This document shows, one piece after another, positions 1 through 10,719 of a stretch of 64,000 nucleotides of DNA. The notes under the pieces are model-generated. The model ran no database searches. It saw only the letters and a list, made by a program, of their open reading frames with translations, and was not told the origin of the DNA. Position 1 is the stretch's first letter. Every line of letters starts with the position of its first letter. The stretch lies in the NCBI GenBank assembly GCA_001247695.2, contig LGRX02027204.1:1-64000 (forward strand). The letters are read 5' to 3'. The DNA is from Cymbomonas tetramitiformis. Taxonomy: Eukaryota; Chlorophyta; Pyramimonadophyceae; Pyramimonadales; Pyramimonadaceae. A program made the position numbers and the translations under genes.

Positions 1-2
1 GG

Positions 3-2054
3 AGGTGGCGGTGGCCCACTGGGCATTGGGAGTGGCACCGCGGGTGGCAAGGGAGCAGCTGTCGGAGGTCCAGGTGGTGCACATCCCCCATCGCCACCTC
101 CAAGTGCTGGTACAGCAGGGTCATGTGCAGGGGGAGGCAGCTCCGCTGAGGGCCCGCCAGGCGTCACTCCACCAGGACCATCAGGGGTCCCGTTCGCCTC
201 ACGGAAGTTCACATGTCGAACGGCAGCTGCCGAGTCAGTGCCTGGGGTGTGGTCAGCAGGGGTTCCTTCACCAGACCCGAGAACCACCACCGTCTCCAGG
301 GACTGCCTTCGTAGCCGGGCCAGTTGGCGGGAGCCAACGGTCTCGCGCTCTCGTGTGGCGCTGCCCTTGCCCGCCGTCTGCTGCAGGGTCACGTCCCCGT
401 TGCTGACTCCAGCTCCTCCTCTGCCGCCGGGCTGCCCAGTTTGCACCCCCACATCGGGGGCCACCACCGCGGTCAGGGGGGCAACACCAGCTCGCTGCGG
501 TTGAATCTCCCCCCCGCCCTCCGCCAGCTGCGGATCAACCGAAGCGATCCCCGCTGGGGGGTCTGCGCCGGGGTGCTCTGCGTGCACCCCTCCAGCGTCT
601 GAAATGACCCCCGTTGGAGGATCCGCGCCGGAGGGCTCCGCGGGCACCCCTCCAGCGACTGAATTAACCCCGGCCTGGGGGTCTGCACTGGCGGTCTCAG
701 CTGTGGGGTCTGCAGGAGCGGACCGTGTGCCCCCCCCTTGGCTGTGGAACTCCTTCAGGCATTCCCTGAAGGTGGCCGCTAGGGCTGCAGGGGTAAGGGT
801 CCGCCCTTCGTCACGCTCTCGACGCCGCAGCCTCCGCTTCCTCTCCTTGGCGTCGCGATGCTTGCGGGCACGGTCACTAAGTCCGTCACTCTGCCCGCTC
901 CTGCCCGACTTAGACGACCTCGAGGATTTTGATGACCTCGACGAGGACGTCTGCGAGGCGGACGAAGAGCCCCCGCCAGAATTGGAGTCGGACTCCTCGC
1001 GGAAAGGTAGGTTGCGCTCGTCCCAGCACCCCGGTCCCGACGAACGACGAGACCGCCGACGCCCTGCGTTGTTCGAGACGAACACTTCAGGCGGTTGTGG
1101 CGGTGCTGCGGACGTCTCGTCCACGCCAACAGTGACAACGCGCTGCGCTGAGGCTGACGCAGTGATGGAGACGACCAGCTCCTCCTCCTCCTCCTCGTCG
1201 TCATCTACCTCGTCCCAGCGCTGCCCTTCCCCGTACGGATCGTTGGGGTCCACGTCACTGTGGCCCCCCGCCCGCAGATACTCGTCGTAGTCATTGGGGT
1301 CCGCCTCGTACTCATACGCAGACTCCTCACCAGCACTACGGCCAAATGGGTTGTCGGGGTCTACGTCACTGTAGCCCCCTGCTCTCAGGTACTCATCGTG
1401 AGGGCAGGGATTGTCTGCGACAGGCTCTTCTTCCGGCTCATCCTCCTGTACCCCTCCAGCGTTCGTCGCATGGGCCCCTGCAGGGAAGCCCTCACCGGGG
1501 TGCTCTGCGTGCACCCCTCCAGTGGTACGAAAGGCCCCTGCTGGGTAGCCCGTGCCGGGGCGCTCTGCGAGCACCCCTCCAGCACCATAGGTGGCCTGAG
1601 CTCCCACCTGCAAGCCTGACGCAGCCAGCACTGCCGCCTCTTCCTGCCGACGATACGCCAGCCAGCGTGCCGCCTCCTCAGCACTCCTAGCAGTCCCTGG
1701 CAGCGTCTGAGCCGGGGAGTGAAGTGCAGGGGCGTAAGGGGAGGGAACCCCCCCGAAGGGGAAACCCCCAGACCAGGTCCATGGTATAGCGGGGACCGGT
1801 CCAGGAACTGCTGCTGGGGTGTGGTACACCGGGACGGTTCCTGAGGGATGTGGCTGTGGGTAAGGGCTGAGTGGAGTAAGGCGAAGGTCTGCGAGGGGGA
1901 CCTGAGGTGGTTGATATGGCAGGGGACTGGGCTGTCCTGGGGCCATGAGTGCTGCAGGTCCGGTGGTGGAGGGTGGAAAGGAGCCAGCAGCAAGTGAGGG
2001 TGGAAAGGTGAATGGAGACGGGGGTACGGCGTATGGGTCGGAGGGCGGCTGCAT
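3..2054 (-). CDS. Long acidic Pro/Ser-rich protein, 3' end beyond window
   Basis: One minus-strand frame is open for 684 codons from an ATG at 2054 to the window edge without a stop. The N-terminal ~100 residues are Pro-rich. A middle part holds degenerate repeats of the form GGVHAEHPG...PAG (around 1590-1450 and again near 650-540) and two copies of DEYLRAGG(Y/H)SDVDP (near 1400 and 1280). Then come an Asp/Glu run (about 1215-1180), a Ser/Arg/Lys-rich stretch and a basic segment (about 850-800). I recognise no enzyme domain. Composition resembles disordered gag-like or scaffold proteins. The frame is closed upstream by a stop near 2119, so a 5' exon may exist; the short open frame at 2072-2302 is a candidate. 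Opposite-strand frames here are less convincing. Confidence 0.5.
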   Translation of the reverse strand, partial: MQPPSDPYAVPPSPFTFPPSLAAGSFPPSTTGPAALMAPGQPSPLPYQPPQVPLADLRLTPLSPYPQPHPSGTVPVYHTPAAVPGPVPAIPWTWSGGFPFGGVPSPYAPALHSPAQTLPGTARSAEEAARWLAYRRQEEAAVLAASGLQVGAQATYGAGGVLAERPGTGYPAGAFRTTGGVHAEHPGEGFPAGAHATNAGGVQEDEPEEEPVADNPCPHDEYLRAGGYSDVDPDNPFGRSAGEESAYEYEADPNDYDEYLRAGGHSDVDPNDPYGEGQRWDEVDDDEEEEEELVVSITASASAQRVVTVGVDETSAAPPQPPEVFVSNNAGRRRSRRSSGPGCWDERNLPFREESDSNSGGGSSSASQTSSSRSSKSSRSSKSGRSGQSDGLSDRARKHRDAKERKRRLRRRERDEGRTLTPAALAATFRECLKEFHSQGGGTRSAPADPTAETASADPQAGVNSVAGGVPAEPSGADPPTGVISDAGGVHAEHPGADPPAGIASVDPQLAEGGGEIQPQRAGVAPLTAVVAPDVGVQTGQPGGRGGAGVSNGDVTLQQTAGKGSATRERETVGSRQLARLRRQSLETVVVLGSGEGTPADHTPGTDSAAAVRHVNFREANGTPDGPGGVTPGGPSAELPPPAHDPAVPALGGGDGGCAPPGPPTAAPLPPAVPLPMPSGPPPP

Positions 2055-2071
2055 ATCTGGAAATAGGCAGG

Positions 2072-2302
2072 CTAGTTCTGTTGTGGAGGTTGAGGTAACA
2101 GTAGGGGCTGGAAACCTTCAGGAAGTGTGAACGGGTCCTCTTCGTCGTCCGACGTAGTGGGGGACACTGAAGGTGAAGGAGGGAAGCCGCCAAATGGAAT
2201 ACCAGGTTGCTGAAGGGGTCCAGGAGGGTAGACCCACTTGTCAAAGCCCTGCTTCCACCACTGTCGTCTGTACGTGTCACCAATACCAAAGGGTATGGCC
2301 AT
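2072..2302 (-). CDS. Possible upstream exon or separate 76-aa ORF
   Basis: A 76-residue Pro-rich frame starting MAIPFGIGDTYRRQWWKQGF, followed by SDDEEDPFTLPEGFQP and a PPQQN end. Its composition matches the N-terminal part of the open frame that begins at 2054, but the two are in different frames. An intron or a frameshift would be needed to join them, and I could not identify splice sites with confidence. Confidence 0.3.
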   Translation of the reverse strand: MAIPFGIGDTYRRQWWKQGFDKWVYPPGPLQQPGIPFGGFPPSPSVSPTTSDDEEDPFTLPEGFQPLLLPQPPQQN

Positions 2303-4407
2303 ATGCTGGTAGGTTACTAAAAATAGCCCACAGTGTTAAGGGGGCTGGAAGTGGATGTATGTTCAGCAGTCGAAAGCACACTTGCTGCCAGCTGCTGAGG
2401 TTGCTTGTAACACTATTGGAAGTGAAAACAAAGTTGAAGAAGTACTTTTTATGTTGTCAACGTAGTCCTTACTTCACTTCTGTCCATTTCTAGAAAATTC
2501 GCCAGGGCTCCGCGACACAGTTTTCAAGTGCTAGGTGTGGATGGAGAGTGCATGCTGCAGCCAAAAGTGTCCAGATAGGTCCCAGAAGGTTGCATAAGTT
2601 CATATACTCCAGAAATATTCCAGCAGAGTTCATATATGGAGAACAAACCAGCAGTACTGTCCAGAAACCACCATTTGCCAGTCTGTTAAGAGCCAAAAAG
2701 GGCTATTTTGGGGCTGAAAAGGGTACATGCACCAGCCAAAAGAAGCACCAAAGGGCTGTAGAACGGTGGGAACTGTTTAAGACCAATAAACAATATCCAT
2801 ACTTGTTGCAATAAAGTAAGAACACTGTATAAAGCCCAATATTGAAGTCTAGGGAGTCGATCCACTCTCAAAACTCCTTGTTGATGGACCAAAAAGGAGT
2901 GAATGCACACATATCTTTTGAAGAAATAAGCTGTTTGAGGCTGTTCTATGGGTTGGTGAGGGCTAGAAAAGTTGTAGATAACCCATAAAAGTCGTGCAAA
3001 AGTTGTTGGAAGCCAGGATATAAGCTAAGAAGGTCCATGCACTTTCCTTGCTTAAGTATGGTGGCTGCTTAAGTATGGTGGGAGTGGATTCACAGCAAGT
3101 ATTTCAGAAAAAAAGGCTATTCCGAACCGAATCCCAGTGTGTTTGAGGTCAGAATTTATGTAAAACTGCCATAAAAAATTCACTAAAAAGGTCGGAAAGC
3201 TTCTCTCCCCCCCGAAATACTTCACCACCGAGTTTGCGCTTGCTGATGCACCCAAAATACGCCAAAAACGCTGTAGATGCACGTCCAAAAGGTCGAAATA
3301 CCGCAGCTTGGGCAAGAAAACGGCCCGCAATTAATATTCTGCCGTATTAAAAATAACACCCAAACGTACCCAGAACCGTCCACAAGGCTCCCCTGCACCG
3401 GTACATAGAGTTCACTTTGTCGATGCACAGCATAAAAGGCCAAAATAACCGGTCGATGCACGCACAAAACAGCCAAATACAACCGTCGTAGCTGAGAAAG
3501 TACACGCAAGTGCGCTTGTGACTTTGAAACAATTATTTGAGCACCACCAAAGGATATCTCACGAATATCGGCTGTGCATGCACCGGCGAACGAGTCCAAA
3601 TATCAGAATAGCGAGCGCGAGCGAGCCAAAAAATAGGCCAAAAACGTGTGCATGCGCAGCCAAATACGGTCCCGCCTCAAGGACGCTAACCCGTAAAAGC
3701 TGCAAACAGCACCGTAATTCGCCCACAGAACATACCCGAAGTGTCAACGAAGTAAGAAGGTAGTTATCCACAGGTCCGTACAGTGCATGCACGAGCTAGA
3801 GCGAGCTAAAAAGACGCTCACACGCCAAAGATACCAAATTGTCCCAGGGGAATTCCCAGGAGTAAACTATTATCCTCTATTATCTTGAGGAATCATATCA
3901 TATATTCAGATATACTATTTAACATAAACCCAGACAGCAAGAGTTATATCATTTGCTGTCCAAGTCTAAGAGACCAACTCTGTTACCTCTCTTTATTCTC
4001 TCCTCTGAGCTCACATATTATTTTCCCCAACTGTTCGCTCAGGCAATGTCACATCCACTCACTAATTTCCCTAATAGTTCGATACTCTTATTCTCATCGA
4101 AATCAGACCCCCCTACTATGGGTGTCTCAGCAGGTACGTCGTGCCTCCTGGCACACTAACTCCGTCAAAGCCTGGACACGTACAGCACGTACTCGTTGTG
4201 TGGGTCGTGGGGCGGATGAAGCTTTTGATCGAGGTAGTTGTGGGGCGGAGTCAGCGGAATGAACGTCTTCCTCATCGATCGTGGAGTCATCTTCAGACGA
4301 CAAGACGCCATAGGGGTTGCGGCTAGGTACAGATTGTACGCCATGTTGTTGAACACTTGCTCCCAAAGTGGTTGTACGCCTTAGAGTCTTTATCACCTCC
4401 TCGACGC
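2303..4407. other. Gene-poor stretch with recurring TGCATGCAC/CCAAA motifs
   Basis: No convincing coding frame on either strand. About ten times between 2546 and 3790 a (G)TGCATGCAC-like word is followed within ~5-20 bases by a CCAAA(A) word (for example near 2546, 2724, 3240, 3272, 3420, 3453, 3575, 3648 and 3784). The spacing is irregular. Function unknown. Confidence 0.35.
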
Positions 4408-5805
4408 TCACTCCCAACCGCACCAGCCTTGCAGGCCGGTTGGCTGGGATGGTCGTGACGAGTGGTCGTGCAGAGTGGAGGTGATGATAATGGTGCGGTG
4501 GCTTGCTGAGGTAACATGCGACAGAAGGAGTCCACGAGATGGGATCACGCGTTGCTCTCCACTCTTCATTCTCAGCTGCACCTCCCATGTGATTGCAGCA
4601 ATGGAGTCTTCTTGGCCACACAGGCGGCGAAGATGTCTACGCAAGGTCGCCCATTGCTTCGGGGTCACGTCAGGCGTGTCCGTCAGAGCTGACCACTCGT
4701 GGAGGACTTCGCGCTTCACATGTTGTTCACGCTGGACCGCAAAGGTGGTGCACTTGGAAGCGAAGTCCACGGTAGCCTTCCACGCTTTCATACACTTCCT
4801 CACGTAGAACTCGGACCGGGCGATGTTGCACACCGTGATTTCGAGCAGGGTGATCTCTTTTACACGACGTTGTTCTTCTCGCCATGCACTCAAGAGCCGG
4901 GACGCCAATCGTGAACTTGCGTGTCCAGCAAAATCTTGCTTTTTGCGTTGGACTTGATTCTTGCGGTGAGCTCGCTCGTGCCATGCTGTAAGGGAAACAC
5001 GCATGCGTGCGAGACGGGCACGTAGGCGCCATGTCGTAAGCGCAGATGAGACACGCCCGCTGAGCACTCGTGCTGTCCAAGTACTCCACCAATTACGCAA
5101 TGCACATACCGCTAGAATATCCACTGCTACAGCTTGGCGTGCCAGCCTGACGCTCCACTCGTTCACGCTTGACAAACCGCGCTTGCCACTTGGAGGTGCA
5201 CTTTCACGCCTAGGCGTAAACATGTTGCTCTCATGGGTTAGGTTTCCAACGTGATGCTCTGGTGCCAAAGGCAAATGGTCAAATACAGCTTCGCTATGAG
5301 GAGATGATCTCAAATTATGAGCGGTGGCTATAGCGACCGTGTTGAGCTCCTCGAGAGCTGGTTGGCTACGTTGTAGACCCGAGGCACCTGCACCCCCTGC
5401 ACGCTGCTGGGGTGTAGAGTAGCACTCAAACGTACGTACAATGGAAGATACCAGCCCAGGAGAGTCACGCGAGCCGTCGGGGAAATTCGTGGGCGTGGCA
5501 GGCAGCGATGCTTGGGTGCGACTTTCCTCTTGAGGTAGAGGCGCGCTCGCCAAAAGCGCGTATTCGCCCTCCAGAGAACGTTGTACTGCTCCCCCCCCCC
5601 TGCTGCCCCGCCGCGCCCCGGCTGGCGCCTCCCATTCCGGGACAAAGTACGGGGTGGGCTCCAAAGCCCCAAGCTCCCCCAATCCCCGGTGCTCAAACAC
5701 CCGGGCCGAGCTGGAGAGCCCGGAGGGCCCAGAAGCAGCACCCGCTACCCCCGAGCGCCGCTGAGGCGGAATATACAGCGAAGAAGCCCGCCGTGAAGAG
5801 GACAT
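4408..5805 (-). CDS. Sfi1-like centrin-binding repeat protein
   Basis: 465-aa frame. The first ~220 residues are low-complexity and Ser/Pro/Gly-rich. Residues ~225-400 carry degenerate Sfi1-type repeats, a hydrophobic residue followed by an invariant Trp and basic residues: ALRNWWSTW, ALTTWRLRAR, SLTAWHERAH, LLSAWREEQR, CMKAWKATVD, VLHEWSAL. In the Sfi1 family such helical repeats each bind one centrin at basal bodies or spindle poles, which would fit a flagellate. The start MSSSRRASS is the first ATG of the frame. The C-terminal ~60 residues lose the repeat pattern and may be read-through of an unrecognised intron; a second frame at 4127-4621 could be the real 3' exon. The repeat pattern is visible; the centrin role is inferred. 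Confidence 0.6.
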   Translation of the reverse strand: MSSSRRASSLYIPPQRRSGVAGAASGPSGLSSSARVFEHRGLGELGALEPTPYFVPEWEAPAGARRGSRGGGAVQRSLEGEYALLASAPLPQEESRTQASLPATPTNFPDGSRDSPGLVSSIVRTFECYSTPQQRAGGAGASGLQRSQPALEELNTVAIATAHNLRSSPHSEAVFDHLPLAPEHHVGNLTHESNMFTPRRESAPPSGKRGLSSVNEWSVRLARQAVAVDILAVCALRNWWSTWTARVLSGRVSSALTTWRLRARLARMRVSLTAWHERAHRKNQVQRKKQDFAGHASSRLASRLLSAWREEQRRVKEITLLEITVCNIARSEFYVRKCMKAWKATVDFASKCTTFAVQREQHVKREVLHEWSALTDTPDVTPKQWATLRRHLRRLCGQEDSIAAITWEVQLRMKSGEQRVIPSRGLLLSHVTSASHRTIIITSTLHDHSSRPSQPTGLQGWCGWE

Positions 5806-8228
5806 TGAAAAAGTTGCTTAAGCTGGTGGAGAAACGCAGCAATCTGATTCTGAAAAATCTGCCAGCGCTTCCGCCGTACAGGCGTATAGTGTTAAGAGCG
5901 AAGACGCAGAAGTCCAACAGCAAACAAACAACTGCCGTTACCAAATCCCAACCGAAGTTTCCCAGCGAACTCGAAGAGGTAAGACGAAAACAAATTGAGC
6001 AAAATTGGTCAACGATCGGCCCACGGAAGTCAAAGTAACGCTGCCGCGCGATACCACTCAGGGTCAGCCACTGTTAAGAACGCTAGAGCGCTGCAGAGCT
6101 CAAGGGCAAAGAAAGCAAGTCGCATCTGCCCATTCAAAGAACATTTTCGAACTCCACAGCATAAATTCGTGTAATCCCACTCAGTCGCAAAGACACCCGA
6201 CGAAGAACACGCACGCCAGCGGAACAGCGCTATTTCGAAGCTGCATCACGCCAATTCCGAGCCAAAGAAGAACGTTGCGCACACATTCCAATCGCACAGT
6301 AGAGAGCAGACGAAGATCTCTCGGAAAACGCTGACCAATCGGCACAATTTCCGAGAGGAATTAACGGCGCAAAACTGCTAGCGAGTAAGAAAAGCGCTGA
6401 GCCGTCGACCGGCGCGTCAGAGTGCGAACACAAGGGCCAGCAACCAGAAGCAGAATTTCGACCATCCTCAAACCCGAATTTAAGCAGCACCCGCAAAAAT
6501 TGCCATGATTTGTAAAGGTAATTTGCGAGTCCCAGGCGCAGAGCGAACGCCAGACGAAAGATAGCTCTGGGCTACTTTATTTGTGGCACACTGTGCCACA
6601 GTAGGACCCCTCCCATGGCGAGCCGAAATTTTCCATCACAGATCACGGCGCGAAGAGAGTATACGTTGCAATTGACAATTTTAAGAATCTTTGTTGCTGA
6701 GGAACAAACGCCACAGCGAACATTCGAGTGAAGAACTGCGTGCGCACTAGGCACTCACAACAGCCAAGACCGCAAAGCACGCGCAGTCGCACGAAGAAAC
6801 CATCATGAAGTAACTCGCGAAGAAAGAATACGTCTTTACAAGTAATCCGAAGAAGAATCCTCGACAGTGCCACAAGTCATCTCGCTGAAGGAAGTCGCAA
6901 ACGACGTTACCGGCCAGTGCTGACTCAAAGTTATGTAACGCGCCAGTAACTCGAGAGCCCAAATTCCATCCGAAAAACTGAGGCACACGTAAATTCGGCG
7001 GAAAAGTCACAATCTCAAAGCAGAAAACTTTTGTGGAAGCGGTGGTGGTGGTGGTGCGTAGCACACTGATACCATTTTGTAGGAGGCAGTACTAAACCTT
7101 CTACTTGACAGTGACTGTGAAACTACTGATGGATCATATATAGTGCAAGGTTCTATATTATGCACTATATAAGACTAATCAAGCTATGTCGATTCTTAGG
7201 AACTATGTCCAGACTCATTGCATATATTTGCAGTAAGAATTGGGTATTATATTGACTTTTGCCATGCGGCTGTTTTTACTCTAGAAATCTCCACTGTTTC
7301 TTTGGCCTTGGCCATTACTTATTCACTCAGCTCTCTGAGGTAATCCTAGTCAGCATGGCCAAGTCTCATCAACCTATCATATGCTTGTACTACATTATCA
7401 TGCAGTATGATGTGCCAGTATTCTACATGTCACATTATTACACAGTACAGTGGTACTGTGTACTCCCATATAAGGGGGAACTCTTCCTCAACAGGGGTCT
7501 CGGGCGCTAATGCTGTAAGGCGCGTATGACACTTCTGGCATGTATGACATTGCTGAGTCATCCGCGCATGACACCGTGTGTTGTCCTAGCACAGTATCCT
7601 ATTCGGCATCCTCTGTTAATTTCTTCACACTTGTGATCTTCTAGCTACAACACTTTAACATTCTGATTAGATGTAAACTCTAGTAGCTAGGAACACGCTA
7701 TTCGATGAAAACGACATTATGGAATGTCATTTTTCAATTTAATTATAGATAGCTAAATAATTCCAAGGCGTACGAAAATAACGTATTTTTCGACGAGACG
7801 CGAGACGCACGTATCAACGCGGGTGCCGGTGAGGCTAATAGATACGTACGTATGAGTGCTTATAATAAATTCACAAGCACATGCAAGCATTCAATGTGGT
7901 AAACACGATACAAAATATGATGCGGTGACTAATTTCATTTTGTACATGTGTTTTATTAATGTTCAGGACTAGTAGTGTTAGCACTGCGACCACAATCTAC
8001 GCGGTATCTGCTCGGATACGTACGTATGAGTGCTTATAATAAATTCACAAGCACATGCAAGCATTCAATGTGGTAAACACGATACAAAATATGATGCGGT
8101 GACTAATTTCATTTTGTACATGTGTTTTATTAATGTTCAGGACTAGCTGTTAGCTCTGCGACCACAATCTACGCGGTATCTGCGTTCATTCCAGGTTCAA
8201 GACAGGCATTTGGCACGGCGTGCACTAT
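5806..8228. other. No gene seen; A-rich then AT-rich spacer
   Basis: Frames are short, and none has a recognisable domain or matching codon pattern. 5.8-7.0 kb is rich in cgaa/gaag words and may be 5' flank of the Sfi1-like gene. 7.1-8.2 kb is AT-rich, ends in a tandem duplication and lies downstream of the methyltransferase gene stop. Confidence 0.4.
7841..8183. repeat. Tandem duplication, about 174-bp period
   Basis: Two near-identical copies (7841-8012 and 8015-8183), each from GATACGTACGTATGAGTGC to GCGGTATCTGC, separated by a few bases and differing by a 3-bp deletion and a few substitutions. They lie just past the stop of the methyltransferase gene, so probably in its 3' region. Confidence 0.85.
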
Positions 8229-9377
8229 TTACTCGGCTGGTGTGTCTCCGGCAGGTGCGGGGGTATCGCTGTCTCCTGGTGCGCCTTCTCCTGCCTCTTC
8301 TTCTTCCTCTTCATCTCCACCTTCTCCTTCCTCTCCTTCTCCTGCCTCGGATTGCTCAGAATCCGTGCCGGCTTCAGCGGGTCGATCTTTAGCGGGTTCT
8401 TCACCGTCCTCATCATCCAACTCGTTCATGTCCTTAGCGCAGTCGGCGATTTCTTTCGCCCTTTTGAGGTTTTCCTCCTCTATGCGTGCTTCCTCTTTGA
8501 GCTTCGCCGTTTCCTCGAGTGACATGCATTCCGTATCGCCGTTAGGCTCGTCGTTAATGTTCCCAATCCGCTGACTGGCTGCATTCACCATGTCTTGGTC
8601 GGAGTCGAACGCGACAGCGTTCAAGCCGCACCGGAGAGCTGCCATTGTGGCCGTCGCGACCCCACACCCCGCATCCAAGATCCAGTTGGGTGACGAATCG
8701 TTGTTTAACCGGGCGAAAGGTGCGGGTCCCATCATGTGGCAGTTGATGAGCTCGATTAGCAGGTGCTGGGGCTTCTGGTGAGCGCATACCACTTTCCCAT
8801 CGTCTCGGAAGGGTTGCTTGACGACAGAATACCCCTCCAACACATTCGCCCTCGAGCCCGCCTCCGCATCCTTCGTCGAGAAGTCGAAGTCGCACATCCA
8901 TGCTTTGCGAGTGGATTTTTCCCCGGACTCCTGGTCCGCCATTTGGAACCCGATGACAGCCGCTTCGAGGACATTGTACCGGATGGCTTTGTTGGCACCT
9001 ACATCCTGGTTCTCCTTGCGCCACCATATGCGCTGGGCCCCACCGTTGCATTTGCTCTCCAGGATCTTCAGGAACCCAGTCTGCTGAGCAAACCCACAAA
9101 ATATCAATATTGTCCAGTCCGGCGAGGTGGTGAGCGCCGCAAAGGCATCTATGGACTTGATCAGGTCGGGCTCGGATAACGCGTGCTCTGACAGCTCCGT
9201 ATCGAAGTCGTAAATAACGTCCAGTATTGTCCCCACGTAATTCATCTTCGGGACATTCTCGAGTTTCGTCAACTCGTCTTTGTAGATCATGTAGCCGGTT
9301 TGAACCGTCTTCCACTCGAACTCTTTCTCAAACTGTGCCTCCTTACCATCCTCCACAAGGGGGGAGGGAAGTGCCAC
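8229..9377 (-). CDS. Exon 3 of ParB-like/DNA methyltransferase gene: beta-class MTase domain
   Basis: 383 codons opening right after an acceptor (ATAATAG at 9378-9384) in phase with the donor at 9500 (AAG/GTGTGC). The order of motifs is that of beta-class amino-methyltransferases: a region where motif IV (DPPY) should be, then a motif-X-like HQKPQHLLIELI, then motif I, ILDAGCGVATATMAALRCG, followed by FDSDQDM. At the motif IV position I read ILDVIYDF, so the canonical DPPY is absent and catalysis is doubtful. The last ~80 residues are Glu/Asp-rich, with a run of consecutive Glu. Stop TAA at 8229-8231. Family known as N6-adenine/N4-cytosine DNA methyltransferase; activity here is inferred and uncertain. 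Confidence 0.65.
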   Translation of the reverse strand: MALPSPLVEDGKEAQFEKEFEWKTVQTGYMIYKDELTKLENVPKMNYVGTILDVIYDFDTELSEHALSEPDLIKSIDAFAALTTSPDWTILIFCGFAQQTGFLKILESKCNGGAQRIWWRKENQDVGANKAIRYNVLEAAVIGFQMADQESGEKSTRKAWMCDFDFSTKDAEAGSRANVLEGYSVVKQPFRDDGKVVCAHQKPQHLLIELINCHMMGPAPFARLNNDSSPNWILDAGCGVATATMAALRCGLNAVAFDSDQDMVNAASQRIGNINDEPNGDTECMSLEETAKLKEEARIEEENLKRAKEIADCAKDMNELDDEDGEEPAKDRPAEAGTDSEQSEAGEGEEGEGGDEEEEEEAGEGAPGDSDTPAPAGDTPAE

Positions 9378-9499
9378 CTATTATTATACCACAAACCGCT
9401 TGTTAATATTTGAATGACCCAAAATTGCTAGCGCAATAAAACATGCAACTACATGAGGAGCACGACTATTACAACAAAGAATGTTGAAAGAACGCACAC

Positions 9500-10611
9500 C
9501 TTAACTGTATTGGGGACGTAGTTGACGGGCAGCCGCCCGAGGTCTCCCTCTCCGGCCTGACACCGGGAAAGCCACGTGTTGCAGTCTGCGACGAATTGGA
9601 CGATGGCCTTGGGAACCGTGAGCTGACTCCCCCCTCGCCCAGTTTTACCTTGTTTCACCGCCTTGATGCATCGCTCGATGGCCTCCTGGCAAGCCCAAGT
9701 CTCACCGTATTTCCTCTCAAAAGCAGTCCAATTCTCCACCCCAGATTGCGACACGATCCAGGCCTGAACGTTGCGTTGGGCCTTGAACCTCTTCAGGGTG
9801 TCAATCGCCTCTGCGATGGTGATCTCAGTGGTCAGGATTTTCTTCAGAACGCCGTTCAAGTAATCAACCTCCACGTCCGAGTGAAACCCGAGCATCGTCT
9901 GGAAAAAGGACATGTTCAACTCCTTCTTCTCGCTCTCCTTCACGATCGCCTGCTGCAAAGGCTGTGCCGGCTGACCGACACTCAACGTGTTACCGGCGCT
10001 TCGAGGAACACGCCTAGACCTGGCCTTGCCACCCGACTTCTTCTTCTTGAGGTCGACACCTACATCCTTCAACGCCTCCTCCGCCCCAGACGTCTCGGTA
10101 GTCATGTCAACGATCTCACTCTCCGGAGTCCAGGTCTTGCGTTTCTTACCCGACCCCTTGGTGGGGGTCTTAGTCTGCCCCTTCAGAATACGCAATTCGT
10201 ACGCATGCATGATTCTAACAATCTGGTCCCAAGTCTCCTGACGCACTGTAGCCATCGACCAATTCGTTGCGTATTCGTTGGCGTAGGAGATGTGATTCAT
10301 TTGCAACACCTCCGCCTTAATCTGCAACTGCTGAGCCGATGTCAAAAAGTACCAGACCGGGAACCATTTGCCATTGTCAACGCCTCCCCCGAAAAGCTCC
10401 CAATCGTTCACATTGGCCCAGTCCCCCTTCGACAGCTTCTCGTAGACATGCTTCCTATTCTTCTTTGCAGGAAGCTTGGAAGCTTGAAAGTCTTGGGATC
10501 GTGCTTTTCCAACTGCTTCACCAGGCCGTCCTCCGTCCAGTCTTGGGCCTGAACGTCCCATTCCGTGATGCCACAATGCCAATAGAGTTTGTGGAGAGGG
10601 CCCTTCGATGC
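9500..10611 (-). CDS. Exon 2 of ParB-like/MTase gene, frameshifted by an 8-bp duplication
   Basis: Bounded by acceptor ATGCAG/GCATCG (10611) and donor AAG/GTGTGC (9500), both phase 0 with neighbours. The length is 1112 nt, two more than a multiple of three. The frame breaks near 10478, where AAGCTTCC is present twice in tandem on the minus strand; dropping one copy would give 1104 nt and one open frame. Residues include a Trp-rich start (LYWHCGITEWDVQAQDW), a basic KKRKTW segment and a Lys/Arg-rich stretch (KKKKSGGKARSRR). No known domain recognised; probably a linker between the ParB-like and methyltransferase parts. Either a damaged allele or an assembly error. Confidence 0.6.
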
Positions 10612-10719
10612 CTGCATGGTTTGCCGAGAAATTACGGTTAGTAACATTCTTTTACTTTAAGTAAGTAAGAGCTTTAAGTGACAAAGATGGATAAGTTACA
10701 TTGTTTTCTCAGAAATCAC

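Noticed and set aside
604..1290. 228-aa plus-strand frame rich in Ser
   Set aside because: Antisense of the acidic minus-strand frame; its Ser/Leu runs are the complement of Asp/Glu and Ser/Arg codons.
5508..6038. 176-aa plus-strand frame overlapping the Sfi1-like gene
   Set aside because: Mostly antisense to the better-supported repeat protein; the remaining basic C-terminal part has no recognisable domain.
9596..10552. 318-aa plus-strand frame opposite exon 2
   Set aside because: Antisense shadow; exon 2 has matching splice sites and phases on the minus strand.
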